Below, one piece after another: positions 39,900 through 48,152 of a DNA stretch of 64,000 nucleotides (the stretch's first letter is position 1; every line of letters begins with the position of its first letter). The DNA is from Maricaulis virginensis (GTDB lineage Bacteria; Pseudomonadota; Alphaproteobacteria; Caulobacterales; Maricaulaceae): NCBI RefSeq assembly GCF_027922185.1, contig NZ_BSFE01000013.1:1-64000 (forward strand). The letters run 5' to 3'. A program made the translations under genes and the position numbers. Under the pieces are notes generated by a model. It saw only the letters and a program-made list of their open reading frames with translations, made no database searches and was not told the origin of the DNA.

Positions 39900-40174
39900 G
39901 CTGGGGCTCCGGTTGGCCGCGCGCGGGATATTCTGCGCACCTACAAAGAACAGGCGGCGAAACTGCCTTCGCGCGTGCGGTAAGTCAATGCAGCCCGCTG
40001 GCTTACGCGTGCGTCAATTCGCACCTGGCATGTGGATTCGGGTATGCCGGTGCGGTTGGTCGCGGCTGCATTTTCGGCGCTGCGCCAGCGCTGAAATGCT
40101 GCGGTGCGGTGTGATCTGAAGGGCTCGATTCGAGCTTCAGGTACGTTTTGCGCTCAGCGTGCCCGGCATAAAAA
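39900..40174. other. intergenic region upstream of etfBA
   Basis: No gene is evident in these 275 bases. The stretch must contain the etfB promoter on the minus strand, but I cannot assign -35/-10 boxes with confidence. An imperfect inverted repeat (GCTGCATTTTCGGCGCTG near 40064 against CAGCGCTGAAATGCTGC) forms a possible long hairpin of unknown role. Confidence 0.4.
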
Positions 40175-40202
40175 GAGGGCGCTTCCGGCCGGAAGCGCCC
40201 TC
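40175..40202 (-). terminator. terminator after the YceI gene (perfect 28-bp palindrome)
   Basis: The sequence 40175-40202 is perfectly self-complementary (half GAGGGCGCTTCCGG). On the minus strand it lies 26 bases after the yceI stop and is followed by TTTTTATG, as expected for an intrinsic terminator. Confidence 0.9.
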
Positions 40203-40228
40203 GATCGACCAGTGTCGTTGCGATGCGG

Positions 40229-40813
40229 TTATTCCGCCGCAGCGACCAGCTCGGTGGAGATGAAGAGTTCGATCTCGTCGGAGACGTAGGGGACGGCGAA
40301 GCCCATATCCCACTCCGAACGCATCAGGGAGCCAGTGGCGGTGAAGCCGGCCTTGGTATTGCCCTCCTGGGTCTCGCCGACCTGGTTCAGGGTGACGTCG
40401 AGCGTGACCGGTGCGGTGACGCCGTTCATCGTCAGATTGCCGGTCATCGTGCCGGTCTCGCCATCCTCGGTCTGGAAGCCGGTGGCGACGAAATGCGCCG
40501 TCGGATTGGTCTCCAGGCCGAAGAAGTCGTCCGAGGCGAGGTGGCCCAGGAAGCGCTCCTGGTTGGCGCCGGCCCAGATGCCGCCGACCAGGTTGAAGGT
40601 GATGTCGACCGTCGAGGCGGACGGGTCTTCCAGGTCGAGGTCCAGCGTGCCGTCATAATCGGTGAACTGGAGCGACTGGGTGGAATAGCCCTGGTGCACC
40701 CAGGAGGCCTGGATGATCGTGTGGGACTTGTCGAACTCGAACGAAACCGGTTCGGCCTGGGCGGCGGCACCGATCAGGACGAGGGCGGCAGTGGCAGTCA
40801 GAAAGCGGGTCAT
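40229..40813 (-). CDS. yceI: YceI family periplasmic isoprenoid-binding protein
   Basis: A 194-residue secreted protein. The signal peptide MTRFLTATAALVLIGAAAQA is cleaved before EPVSFEFDKSHT. The YceI lipocalin-like barrel follows: TIIQASWVHQGYSTQSLQF, DITFNLVGGIWAG, FLGHLASDDFFGLETNPTAHF, GNLTMNGVTAPVTLDVTL and RSEWDMGFAVPYVSDEIEL. Family members bind polyisoprenoid chains, and some are induced by alkaline pH or stress. The start at 40813 gives the usual length. A strong terminator follows. Confidence 0.93.
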   Translation of the reverse strand: MTRFLTATAALVLIGAAAQAEPVSFEFDKSHTIIQASWVHQGYSTQSLQFTDYDGTLDLDLEDPSASTVDITFNLVGGIWAGANQERFLGHLASDDFFGLETNPTAHFVATGFQTEDGETGTMTGNLTMNGVTAPVTLDVTLNQVGETQEGNTKAGFTATGSLMRSEWDMGFAVPYVSDEIELFISTELVAAAE

Positions 40814-40923
40814 GCGGGTCTCCGGATGAGCTGAATTGTCGCACCCAGAGATAGGCGATCTGCAGCGCATGTCGACCGGGCAGATATCACTTTCGTGTTT
40901 CCTGCGCGGAAACAATCGCGTGG

Positions 40924-41499
40924 CTAGCGGTCTTTTCCCGGCACCCAAAGCACATCGCCGCCGGTCTCCAGATTGGCGATCCGGGCCATCACGAACAACA
41001 GGTCGGACAGGCGGTTGGCGTATTTCAGCGCCTGCGGATTGATCCGCGCGCCGGAGGCGATCAGGGCGGAGATCCTGCGCTCGGCGCGGCGGCAGACCGT
41101 GCGCGAGAAGTGCAGGCGCGCGGCGGCTTCGCTGCCGGCCGGCAGGATGAAGGAGTTCAGCGGTTCCAGGCGCGCATTCAGCCGGTCGATCGCCGCCTCC
41201 AGGCGCTCGACCTGCCCGGCGGTCACGCGCAGGGGCTCGAAGTCCGGCGGCGTATCGCTCTCGGGCACGCACAGATCGGCGCCCAGATCGAACAGGTCGT
41301 TCTGGATGCGCGCCAGATCCTCATCCAGCTCGTGCCCGGCGCCCAGCGCCGCGCGGGCAAGGCCGAGGGAGGAATTCGTCTCGTCGATATCCCCGTAGGC
41401 ATCGACCCGCGGGTCATGCTTGACTGTTTCGGACATGTCGCCGAGCCGGGTGGTACCGGCGTCGCCGGTGCGGGTGTAGATTTTTGTCAGTCGGACCAT
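40924..41499 (-). CDS. cob(I)alamin adenosyltransferase, PduO type
   Basis: A 191-residue helical-bundle enzyme that adenosylates cob(I)alamin with ATP to make coenzyme B12. The ATP-binding N-terminus is KIYTRTGDAGTTRLGD. Also present are VDAYGDIDETNSSLGLAR, DLFDLGADLCVPE, FILPAGSEAAARLHFSRTVCRRAER and LKYANRLSDLLFVMAR, all diagnostic of the PduO/MMAB type. It probably supplies methylmalonyl-CoA mutase or ribonucleotide reductase. In related genomes this gene sits between a twin-TM protein and etfBA; here a serine hydrolase gene and yceI interrupt that order. Confidence 0.95.
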   Translation of the reverse strand: MVRLTKIYTRTGDAGTTRLGDMSETVKHDPRVDAYGDIDETNSSLGLARAALGAGHELDEDLARIQNDLFDLGADLCVPESDTPPDFEPLRVTAGQVERLEAAIDRLNARLEPLNSFILPAGSEAAARLHFSRTVCRRAERRISALIASGARINPQALKYANRLSDLLFVMARIANLETGGDVLWVPGKDR

Positions 41500-41562
41500 G
41501 TCCGCCTGTCTAGCGCCCCGGCGCCGCGCGCGAAAGCCCGGCCGGCAAACCGGAGGATATCC

Positions 41563-42648
41563 ATGCTGTCACCGCTCTGCTTCGCCGCCGCACCCTTCAT
41601 CATGCTGCAGGCCGTTGCCCCGGCTGCTCAGGACGCCGCGCTCGCGGTGACGGCCGAACAGCTGATCGCGGAAACCGGATCGCCGGGCGCGGCGGTCATG
41701 GTGGCGCGCGGCGGGGATATCCGCCTCGGCACGGCCGGCGTGCGGGCCCGCGGCAGCGATGCCGCGATCGCGCCGGACGATCTCTGGCATATCGGATCGG
41801 ATACCAAGGCGATGACGGCGACCCTGGTGGCCCGTCTGGCCGAGCGCGGCGTGATCGGCTGGGACGACACGATCGGGGAGCATCTGGGCAATCGCGTCGA
41901 GGAAATCCATCCCGCCTATCGCGACATGACCTTCCGCCACCTTCTCTCGCACCGTGCCGGGCTGGATGCCAATCCGGGCATGCTGGCCCTGGTCGGTTTC
42001 GCCACCAGTGACGCGCCCCTGGGTGAGCAGCGTCTGGACTATGCCGCCAACATGCTCGCCCGCGAACCGGCGGCGCAGGCCGAGACGGAATTTCTCTATT
42101 CCAATGCCGGCTATGTGATCGCCGGGGCGATGCTGGAACAGGTGACGGGCGAGAGCTGGGAAGAGCTGATCCGCACCGAAGTGTTCGAACCGCTGGGGAT
42201 GACCAGCGCCGGTTTCGGGGCACCCGGTTCGGCGGACGCGGTCGACCAGCCGCGCGGTCACCGCGCCGGCCTGTTCGGCGGGCTCAACGCCGTGGCGCCC
42301 GGGCCGCGTGCCGACAATCCGCCGGTGATGGGACCGGCCGGCACGGTGCACGCCTCGATGAGCGATATCGCCCGCTTCCTCAACGCACATCTCGACCAGC
42401 CGGAAGACTATCTCTCCGCTGACAGCTGGGCGCTGCTGCACACGCCGCCCTTCGGCGGCGAGTATGCGATGGGCTGGGGTGTCGGCGAGGGCGGCCGTCT
42501 GCAGCACGCCGGGTCGAACACGATGTGGTTCGTCGTGGTGGCCGTAGATCCGGTGGCGGGCGAGGTGCGGGCGGTGGGCGTCAATGACGGCCGCATCGAC
42601 CGGGTGGCCGGCCCCGTACGCGACGCGCTGCAGGGCCTGGCCGACTGA
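41563..42648 (+). CDS. secreted serine hydrolase, beta-lactamase class C-like
   Basis: A 361-residue protein with a signal peptide (cleavage near QAVAPAAQ). It has the class C/PBP motifs SDTK (SxxK) in DLWHIGSDTKAMTATL, YSN in FLYSNAGYVIAGAML, and HAGS in LQHAGSNTMW. FRHLLSHRAGLDAN is typical of the esterase EstB/beta-lactamase group. CGGAGGA precedes the ATG. It is shorter than the serine hydrolase at 29266-30696 because it lacks the C-terminal beta extension. Substrate unknown. Its stop is 5 bases from the convergent twin-TM gene. Confidence 0.9.
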   Translation: MLSPLCFAAAPFIMLQAVAPAAQDAALAVTAEQLIAETGSPGAAVMVARGGDIRLGTAGVRARGSDAAIAPDDLWHIGSDTKAMTATLVARLAERGVIGWDDTIGEHLGNRVEEIHPAYRDMTFRHLLSHRAGLDANPGMLALVGFATSDAPLGEQRLDYAANMLAREPAAQAETEFLYSNAGYVIAGAMLEQVTGESWEELIRTEVFEPLGMTSAGFGAPGSADAVDQPRGHRAGLFGGLNAVAPGPRADNPPVMGPAGTVHASMSDIARFLNAHLDQPEDYLSADSWALLHTPPFGGEYAMGWGVGEGGRLQHAGSNTMWFVVVAVDPVAGEVRAVGVNDGRIDRVAGPVRDALQGLAD

Positions 42649-42653
42649 CGGGG

Positions 42654-42869
42654 TCAGCCGCCGAAATTCTGACGGACCAGGAAGATCGCGATGATGATCA
42701 GGATGGCGGAGAACTGCAGCACGATGCGCAGGCGCATCAGCTTGTTCGAGCGCGAGCGCGCCTTCTCGTCACCGCGATAGAGATTGATGATGCCGAAGGC
42801 CAGCACGGCCACGACGGCGATCATCGCGAGGTAGAGCAGTCCGGTGAGAATATCGTCGATCGGCGGCAT
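42654..42869 (-). CDS. twin-transmembrane small protein (HIG1-like)
   Basis: A 71-residue protein with two membrane helices (LTGLLYLAMIAVVAVLAFGIINLY and RIVLQFSAILIIIAIFLV) joined by a basic loop (RGDEKARSRSNKLMRLR). The loop pattern and size match alphaproteobacterial twin-TM proteins related to HIG1, which associate with respiratory complexes in mitochondria. Its ATG shares one base with the stop of the upstream Rieske oxygenase gene, so translation is coupled. A role in respiration here is inference. Confidence 0.82.
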   Translation of the reverse strand: MPPIDDILTGLLYLAMIAVVAVLAFGIINLYRGDEKARSRSNKLMRLRIVLQFSAILIIIAIFLVRQNFGG

Positions 42870-43918
42870 CAGCTTCTCCAGCGCAGGGTGGCGGGCTTGA
42901 CGGGGTTCCTGAAAGCCTCGCCCGTGTCGCGGTGCTTGTCCCAGGCCCGCTTGAGGGCGAAATACCATTTTGCCTGCACGTCGGCATCGTGGATCAGCAT
43001 CAGCTTGGGATCATAGGCCAGGCCCACCTGCTGGGCATTCACCGCATCGCGGTCCTGCCCGACAAAGATGGAGATGCCCGTCTTCAGCAGGAAGTTCGGG
43101 ATGGCGTGGATCAGCGGGTGGTTCCAGTAGACCACGATCGTGATGGCCGTGGAGTTTTCATTGGTCGGCGTCACGGCGGTAAAGCCGGTGAAATGCTTGC
43201 CGCCGGCCTGGACGTATTCGGTGCGCAGGCCCGGCAGCTGGAAGCGGATCTCGGTCTGCGGCTCGCCCAGCAGGCGGTAGAGATAGGAATTCTTCGACGG
43301 GGTGTGCGGCAGCATGGTGAAGCCGCGCTCGACCGGGCCGAACTTCTTTTCCTTCTCGTGCACGGATTTCGCCGAGCGCCACCACCATTGCCGGTGGATA
43401 TAGGGGATGTGGGCCGGGTCCATCAGGCCGATCACGGCATGGTCGACATGGCAGTTGAAGACGTCGCGCACGACGAGGCGCGGCTTTTCGCCTTCCGGAA
43501 TGTCCAGCTTCGGCGGCTCGACCGCCGGCGGTTTGTCCGCGTCTTCCTCGCGGGCGTAATAGATCCAGATCAGGCCCTGGTCCTCGTGCACCGGGAAGGC
43601 GCGGGTGCGGATCTTCGTGAGGTCCATCGCCTTCGCCTGCTCGGCGGTCAGCGAGGGGATGGCGGCGCAGGACCCGTCCGTGCGGAAACGCCAGCCATGA
43701 TAGGGGCATTCCACATGCGTCTCGCCATTGTGCTGCTGGGCTTCGCCGCCGGACAGCAGGATGCCCCGGTGCGGACAGATATCCTTCAGCGCATAGGCTT
43801 TGCCATTATGGTCGCGGCCAAACAGTACGGGCTGTCCCAGCAACTCGCGATGGAGGTGCTGGCCCGGTTTGAGCTCGCTCGACAGGCAGCCGAAATACCA
43901 GAGATCACGCACGAACAT
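42869..43918 (-). CDS. Rieske-type aromatic ring-hydroxylating oxygenase, alpha subunit-like
   Basis: A 349-residue protein. The N-terminal Rieske domain has the [2Fe-2S] ligands Cys48-x-His50 (CPHRG) and Cys71-x2-His74 (CPYHGW). The C-terminal catalytic domain carries a candidate mononuclear iron site in NCHVDHAVIGLMDPAHIPYIH and is of the VanA/oxygenase alpha type. No ferredoxin or reductase partner is adjacent. The substrate is unknown; demethylation or hydroxylation of an aromatic or sterol is typical of relatives. It is coupled to the twin-TM protein downstream. Confidence 0.9.
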   Translation of the reverse strand: MFVRDLWYFGCLSSELKPGQHLHRELLGQPVLFGRDHNGKAYALKDICPHRGILLSGGEAQQHNGETHVECPYHGWRFRTDGSCAAIPSLTAEQAKAMDLTKIRTRAFPVHEDQGLIWIYYAREEDADKPPAVEPPKLDIPEGEKPRLVVRDVFNCHVDHAVIGLMDPAHIPYIHRQWWWRSAKSVHEKEKKFGPVERGFTMLPHTPSKNSYLYRLLGEPQTEIRFQLPGLRTEYVQAGGKHFTGFTAVTPTNENSTAITIVVYWNHPLIHAIPNFLLKTGISIFVGQDRDAVNAQQVGLAYDPKLMLIHDADVQAKWYFALKRAWDKHRDTGEAFRNPVKPATLRWRS

Positions 43919-44055
43919 GCATCGCCTGATAGCGTGTCCCGTGCCGCCTGCCTAGCATGGAGACCGCATTAAACCTGCGGCATATCCGCTTGCGGGACGC
44001 CGCATGCGGGCCCTAGTCTGATGTCAGCGCTGGGGCGCGCAAACGGGGTGCGGCG

Positions 44056-44610
44056 ATGTGGACACGCGCTTTGCGGCGTTTCGGCCTGGCCGGAGCAGCT
44101 GCCCTGACCGCCATGGCCTGCTCGCAGCAGGATGCAGCGGAGACACCGGCCGCCGGGCTGCCCGCCGGCGTGCTTGCGGCCTTTCACGATCATCTCGACC
44201 GGATCAGCGGCGGCGCCCTTGTCTGCCGTGACGGCGACATTGCCGCCGCTGCGACGGTGTCCGGCGACATCAATGCCGATCGCCGGCCCGACTATGTGGT
44301 CGATACGCGCAGCCTCAACTGCCAGGCCCGCCGCGACGGCCCGGCCGTGGCCTATTTCTGCGGCACGGGCAGCTGCGCCTTTCCGCTGATCGTATCGCAG
44401 GGCGAGGCCTGGCAGACCGTCGCCCTGATGTCGGGCAATCAGGCGCGCATCGTGCAGCATTATCGCGAGACCCGGATCGAGATCCGCGAAGGCGCGCGCG
44501 GTGTGCCGGGCGGCGGCATCACCGTGCGCGAATATACCTGGCGCGAGGGCCGGCTGGTGCGCACCGGCGAGTGGGTGGAGGGCGTCGAGGCCCGGCGCCT
44601 GACCGACTAG
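44056..44610 (+). CDS. hypothetical lipoprotein
   Basis: A 184-residue protein with a lipoprotein signal: FGLAGAAALTAMAC with the lipobox Cys at residue 22. The mature part has four further cysteines, including the close set CGTGSC, and an acidic DINADRRPDYVVD segment that looks like a calcium-type turn. It ends REYTWREGRLVRTGEW. I recognise no family. The stop shares CTAG with the convergent gene at 44607. Confidence 0.72.
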   Translation: MWTRALRRFGLAGAAALTAMACSQQDAAETPAAGLPAGVLAAFHDHLDRISGGALVCRDGDIAAAATVSGDINADRRPDYVVDTRSLNCQARRDGPAVAYFCGTGSCAFPLIVSQGEAWQTVALMSGNQARIVQHYRETRIEIREGARGVPGGGITVREYTWREGRLVRTGEWVEGVEARRLTD

Positions 44611-45539
44611 TCGGACGCCTCCGCCCCGTTGAGCTGGTCGATATAGCCCGCGCCCAGCGACTGCTCGATGACCAGGATTTCCGGCTTGTCGAAACGCAGT
44701 GCGATCCGGCCGTCCTCGTAGAAGCGGAAACTGTCGCCGGCATAAACCGGCATGCCATAGGCCGCATCCATCGCTGCCTGCAGGCGATCGGATTCGCCGC
44801 GCCCGGTCAGGATCCAGGCCAGCACAAGCTGGCCATCGCCGAACACGAACTCGATCTTGCGTTCGAACCCGGCAACCGCATACCCGAAACAATTGATCTG
44901 GGTCTGTGTCGCCGGCTGCGTCGGCAGGCCGGGCGGATCGATCTCGCGCACCTGGACGACGGGGCAGGCCGCCTCGATCTCCGGCATCAGGGTCTCGAGG
45001 CTGGCGCCCGGACGCACTTCCGGCGGTATGGACACATCGAGCGGCGGGTAGTCCAGCGGTTCGCCGTCCAGCAAGGGGTTGTGCCAGGCAAACAGATTGG
45101 TGTGCAGCCCGTCGGCCGAAAGGATGTGCGCGGTTCCCGCGGCACTGTCGAGCATCAGCCCGGCCGCCGGATAGGCCGTCCAGTCCTGGAAAGTGACGCT
45201 GTCGCCGGCGTGCGCAGTCAGCGGCGCCGTGTCGCCGCGGGCCTCGATCTGGACCAGTGCGCCGTCGGCGAGGGTGAAGACGGCCGCATCGAGCCGCGCG
45301 CCGCTGTCGAAGGTGAAGCCGGTGCAGACGAGATGGGTTTCCTGCTCGCGCGCCAGCGGGAAGCCGGCGGTTGGCGGGGAGACGGCCTGCAGGCTGTCGC
45401 AGCGCGGTTCGAGCGCCTGTTCGACGCTCGCCCGGCCGGCGCCGAGCACCAGCGTTTCGTCGAAAGCCTGCGACGGCGCCGGACCGGCTTGCGTCGTGGC
45501 GGCCAGGGCCGCGGCGAGCGAGAGTGAAAGCAGTGGCAT
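44607..45539 (-). CDS. secreted hypothetical protein with two homologous halves
   Basis: A 310-residue protein with a signal peptide (MPLLSLSLAAALAATTQA). The mature protein seems to contain the same domain twice. ASVEQALEPRCDSLQ...HLVCTGFTFD...LADGALVQIEARG...HAGDSVTF in the first half aligns with ASLETLMPEIEAACPV...QINCFGYAVA...FGDGQLVLAWILTG...YAGDSFRF in the second. Two cysteines are conserved in each half and could form one disulfide per repeat. No known family was recognised. It ends on a CTAG shared with the convergent lipoprotein gene. Confidence 0.75.
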   Translation of the reverse strand: MPLLSLSLAAALAATTQAGPAPSQAFDETLVLGAGRASVEQALEPRCDSLQAVSPPTAGFPLAREQETHLVCTGFTFDSGARLDAAVFTLADGALVQIEARGDTAPLTAHAGDSVTFQDWTAYPAAGLMLDSAAGTAHILSADGLHTNLFAWHNPLLDGEPLDYPPLDVSIPPEVRPGASLETLMPEIEAACPVVQVREIDPPGLPTQPATQTQINCFGYAVAGFERKIEFVFGDGQLVLAWILTGRGESDRLQAAMDAAYGMPVYAGDSFRFYEDGRIALRFDKPEILVIEQSLGAGYIDQLNGAEASD

Positions 45540-45638
45540 GATGTCCCCGTTCTGGATTGCGTGCGTTCTGTGAGGGTGATGCGTGGCAGCCGCCGTCCGG
45601 ATGCGCGGCGGCGGATTAAATCCCGGTTATATGTGCGT

Positions 45639-46508
45639 TCAGGCGAAGCGCGCCCGGATATCCGCCGGTGTCCCGCCGGCCGCCCGCATGGCGCGCAGGG
45701 TGGCGGCCCTGTTGCGCTTGGCGAAGCGTTCGCCCTTCGCATCCGTCAGAAGCCGGTGATGGCGATAGACCGGGACGGGCAGGTCCAGCAGTGTCTGCAG
45801 CAGCACGTGCAGCGGGGTGAGCTCGAAGAGGTCGACGCCGCGGATCACATGGGTGATGCCCTGCAGGGCATCGTCATGCACGACGGCGATATGATAGCTC
45901 GTGCCGACATCCTTGCGCGCCAGCACGACATCGCCCAGCGGATCGGGATCGGCGGCGATCTCGCCGCGCCCCTCCTCGACAAAGCGCCCCTCTTCGACAA
46001 AGCGCCCTTCTTCGACAAAGCGCATCGCCGCAAAGCGTTCGCCCAGCACGTCGCGGCAGCGCGCCAGCGACAGCCGCCAGGCATAGGCCTCGCCCGCCTC
46101 GACACGCGCCACCTCCTCATCCGCGCTCATCGGTTCGGCCGGTCCGCGATAGACATCGCCGACGCCATGCGGCGCGCGGGCGATATCCTCCAGGATTTCC
46201 CGCCGCGTCTTGAAGCAGCGATAGACCACGCCCTGTTCCTGCAGACGTTGCAGCACACCGTCGAAATCGCCGAAATGCGCCGACTGCCGCCGCACCGGTT
46301 CTTCCCATTCCAGCCCCAGCCAGGCCAGATCCTCCAGGATGGCGGCATCGAATTCCGGCTTGCAGCGCACCGTGTCGATATCCTCCATCCGCAGAATGAA
46401 CCGCCCGCCGGCCTCGCGTGCGGCGGTGAAGGCCGTCCACGCCGAAAAGGCATGGCCGAGATGGAGATAGCCGGTCGGTGAGGGGGCGAAACGCGTGGTG
46501 AAGGTCAT
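45639..46508 (-). CDS. gluQ: glutamyl-Q tRNA(Asp) synthetase
   Basis: A 289-residue truncated GluRS paralogue that attaches glutamate to queuosine in tRNA-Asp. The class I HIGH motif is HLGHA in FAPSPTGYLHLGHAFSAW. RFILRMEDIDTVR, GDVVLARKDVGTSYHIAVVHDD and a KMSKS-like AKRNRA follow. The anticodon-binding domain is absent, as expected. The Cys cluster used for zinc in the E. coli enzyme is reduced to one Cys. A three-fold in-frame tandem hexapeptide, RFVEEG, sits mid-protein. The ATG at 46508 gives the usual MTFTTRFAPSPTG start. Confidence 0.93.
   Translation of the reverse strand: MTFTTRFAPSPTGYLHLGHAFSAWTAFTAAREAGGRFILRMEDIDTVRCKPEFDAAILEDLAWLGLEWEEPVRRQSAHFGDFDGVLQRLQEQGVVYRCFKTRREILEDIARAPHGVGDVYRGPAEPMSADEEVARVEAGEAYAWRLSLARCRDVLGERFAAMRFVEEGRFVEEGRFVEEGRGEIAADPDPLGDVVLARKDVGTSYHIAVVHDDALQGITHVIRGVDLFELTPLHVLLQTLLDLPVPVYRHHRLLTDAKGERFAKRNRAATLRAMRAAGGTPADIRARFA
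45972..46025 (-). repeat. three tandem 18-bp repeats inside gluQ
   Basis: Three consecutive 18-base units (45972-45989, 45990-46007, 46008-46025) differ at only a few positions. Each encodes one RFVEEG hexapeptide in frame. This is probably a slippage expansion in a surface loop of the synthetase. Confidence 0.9.
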
Positions 46509-46525
46509 GGGCCGGGGTCTGAACA

Positions 46526-46600
46526 AGGGCTCGCCCCGCTTGCGGGGGAGCTGTCGGCGTAGCCGACTGAGGGGGCGCAGCGCAAGCGGCCCGCTGAAAA
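46526..46600. repeat. intergenic repeat, family B copy 1
   Basis: Positions 46526-46555 are identical over 30 bases to 56209-56238. The unit contains the hairpin-forming CCCCGCTTGCGGGG, followed by a second small dyad (GTCGGCGTAGCCGAC). It lies between divergent gluQ and the carboxylesterase gene. Confidence 0.8.
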
Positions 46601-46679
46601 GTCCCGTACACCCATTCCCCTTGCCCCCGGCGCCCGCATCCCGCTATCTCGGGAGACGCAGACCATACCGGAGCCTTTA

Positions 46680-47345
46680 ATGTCACGACCCATCGACGGA
46701 CCCCGCCTGGCCCCGCGCGACGGACAGGCGCCGAAGAAACTTGTGATCTTCCTGCATGGATACGGGTCGAACGGGCAGGACCTGATCTCCCTGGGCCAGC
46801 ACTGGGCGAAGGATCTGCCGCATGTGCAATGGGTGTCGCCGAATGCGCCGGACCCGGTGCCGGGCGCGCCGGACGGGTATCAATGGTTCCCGATCTCCAA
46901 TCTCGACCCGCAGCGCATCGAGACGGGCGCCAGCGCGGCCTGGCCCATCGTCGATGCCTTCATCGACCAGGAACTGCACCGCTACCGGCTGAGCGAGCAG
47001 GACCTTGTCCTGTGCGGTTTCTCCCAGGGCACGATGCTGTCGCTGCATGCCGGCCTGCGGCGCAAGCGGCCGCTGGCCGGGATACTGGGCTTTTCCGGTG
47101 CCCTGCCGGGCGGGGCGCGCCTGAAGGAAGAGATGGCCTCGAAACCGCCCCTCATGCTGATCCACGGCGACCAGGACCAGGTGCTGCCGCTGGGCTTCAT
47201 GTTCGACGCGCTCGAACATATCGCCGCGGCCGGACACGGCGCGCAGTGGCATATCTCGCAGGGCATTCCGCACTCGATCGGCCAAGACGGCCTGGAACTG
47301 GGCGCCCACTTTCTGGGCCGGGCCCTGTCGGGCCGCTATCTCTAG
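46680..47345 (+). CDS. alpha/beta-hydrolase, phospholipase/carboxylesterase family
   Basis: A 221-residue cytosolic serine esterase of the carboxylesterase-2 group. KLVIFLHGYGSNGQDLI holds the oxyanion hole. GFSQG (113-117) contains the nucleophile Ser115, HGDQDQVLP the catalytic Asp, and GIPHSIGQDGL the catalytic His. Relatives hydrolyse short acyl esters or lysophospholipids. The gene is probably monocistronic, with a long gap before the HNH gene. Confidence 0.92.
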   Translation: MSRPIDGPRLAPRDGQAPKKLVIFLHGYGSNGQDLISLGQHWAKDLPHVQWVSPNAPDPVPGAPDGYQWFPISNLDPQRIETGASAAWPIVDAFIDQELHRYRLSEQDLVLCGFSQGTMLSLHAGLRRKRPLAGILGFSGALPGGARLKEEMASKPPLMLIHGDQDQVLPLGFMFDALEHIAAAGHGAQWHISQGIPHSIGQDGLELGAHFLGRALSGRYL

Positions 47346-47425
47346 CGAAGGCAGGTCCTGCCGGGCCGACACGCAAGATTCTCAAGACCGTCATAGGCGT
47401 GTCACGCGAATGGCTGTAACCTTCT

Positions 47426-47464
47426 CCCGAGCTCGGGATGCGAGATGATTCGTCGAAACGAATC
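47426..47464. promoter_or_regulatory. two short dyads in the leader of the HNH gene
   Basis: CCCGAGCTCGGG (47426-47437) is a perfect 12-bp palindrome. GATTCGT (47447-47453) pairs with ACGAATC (47458-47464) around a CGAA loop. Both lie 100-140 bases before the HNH ATG. They may be operator sites, a terminator remnant of the esterase transcript, or leader structures. Confidence 0.35.
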
Positions 47465-47563
47465 CGCCTCTTGAGCGCGACGGGAGGTGAGCTTTCAGGA
47501 CGCCTGTCCAGAATACACACCCCCTCAGCGGCCGCTCCGGCGGCGTTGTCGAGGGAGGTCGCC

Positions 47564-48130
47564 ATGCAGGTGCTTGACCGGGCGCCGCAGGGATGGCCCT
47601 GTCTGGTGCTGAATGCGGACTACCAGCCGCTGAGCTACTGGCCGCTGTCGACCTGGCCCTGGCAGGAAGCCATCAAGAACGTCTTCCTCGAACGCGTCGC
47701 CGTCGTCTCCCATTATGACGAGGTCGTGCACTCGCCCTCTTTCGAGATGCATGTGCCCTCGGTCGTGGCGCTGCGCGACTATATCACCCAGGACCGCTCG
47801 CCTGCCTTCACGCGCTATAATGTGTGGCTGCGCGACGGCTTCAAATGCGCCTATTGCGGCGCGCCGGGTGTCGACCAGCTGACGTTCGACCATGTCATCC
47901 CGCGCCGCCAGGGCGGCAAGACCAGCTGGGAAAACATCGTCGCCGCCTGCGGGCCCTGCAATCTGAAGAAGGGCGGCCGCACCCCGCGCGAGGCCGGCAT
48001 GCCGCTGCGCCGCCCGCCGCAGCGCCCCAACATGCACGAACTGCAGGCCCAGGGCCGGAAATTCCCGCCGAAATTCCTGCACGAAAGCTGGCTCGACTAT
48101 CTCTACTGGGATATCGAACTGGAACGCTGA
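47564..48130 (+). CDS. HNH endonuclease family protein
   Basis: A 188-residue protein with a HNH nuclease core. Cys95-x2-Cys98 (KCAYCG) and Cys129-x2-Cys132 (CGPCN) form a zinc frame around DHVIPRRQGGKTSWENIV, which holds the catalytic His110. The N-terminal half (VLNADYQPLSYWPLSTWPWQEAIK) is typical of a conserved alphaproteobacterial/cyanobacterial HNH family of unknown role, often stand-alone and probably housekeeping rather than mobile. GGGAGG precedes the ATG at 47564. Confidence 0.92.
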   Translation: MQVLDRAPQGWPCLVLNADYQPLSYWPLSTWPWQEAIKNVFLERVAVVSHYDEVVHSPSFEMHVPSVVALRDYITQDRSPAFTRYNVWLRDGFKCAYCGAPGVDQLTFDHVIPRRQGGKTSWENIVAACGPCNLKKGGRTPREAGMPLRRPPQRPNMHELQAQGRKFPPKFLHESWLDYLYWDIELER

Positions 48131-48152
48131 GCCGCGGTTTCCGGACGACGCC

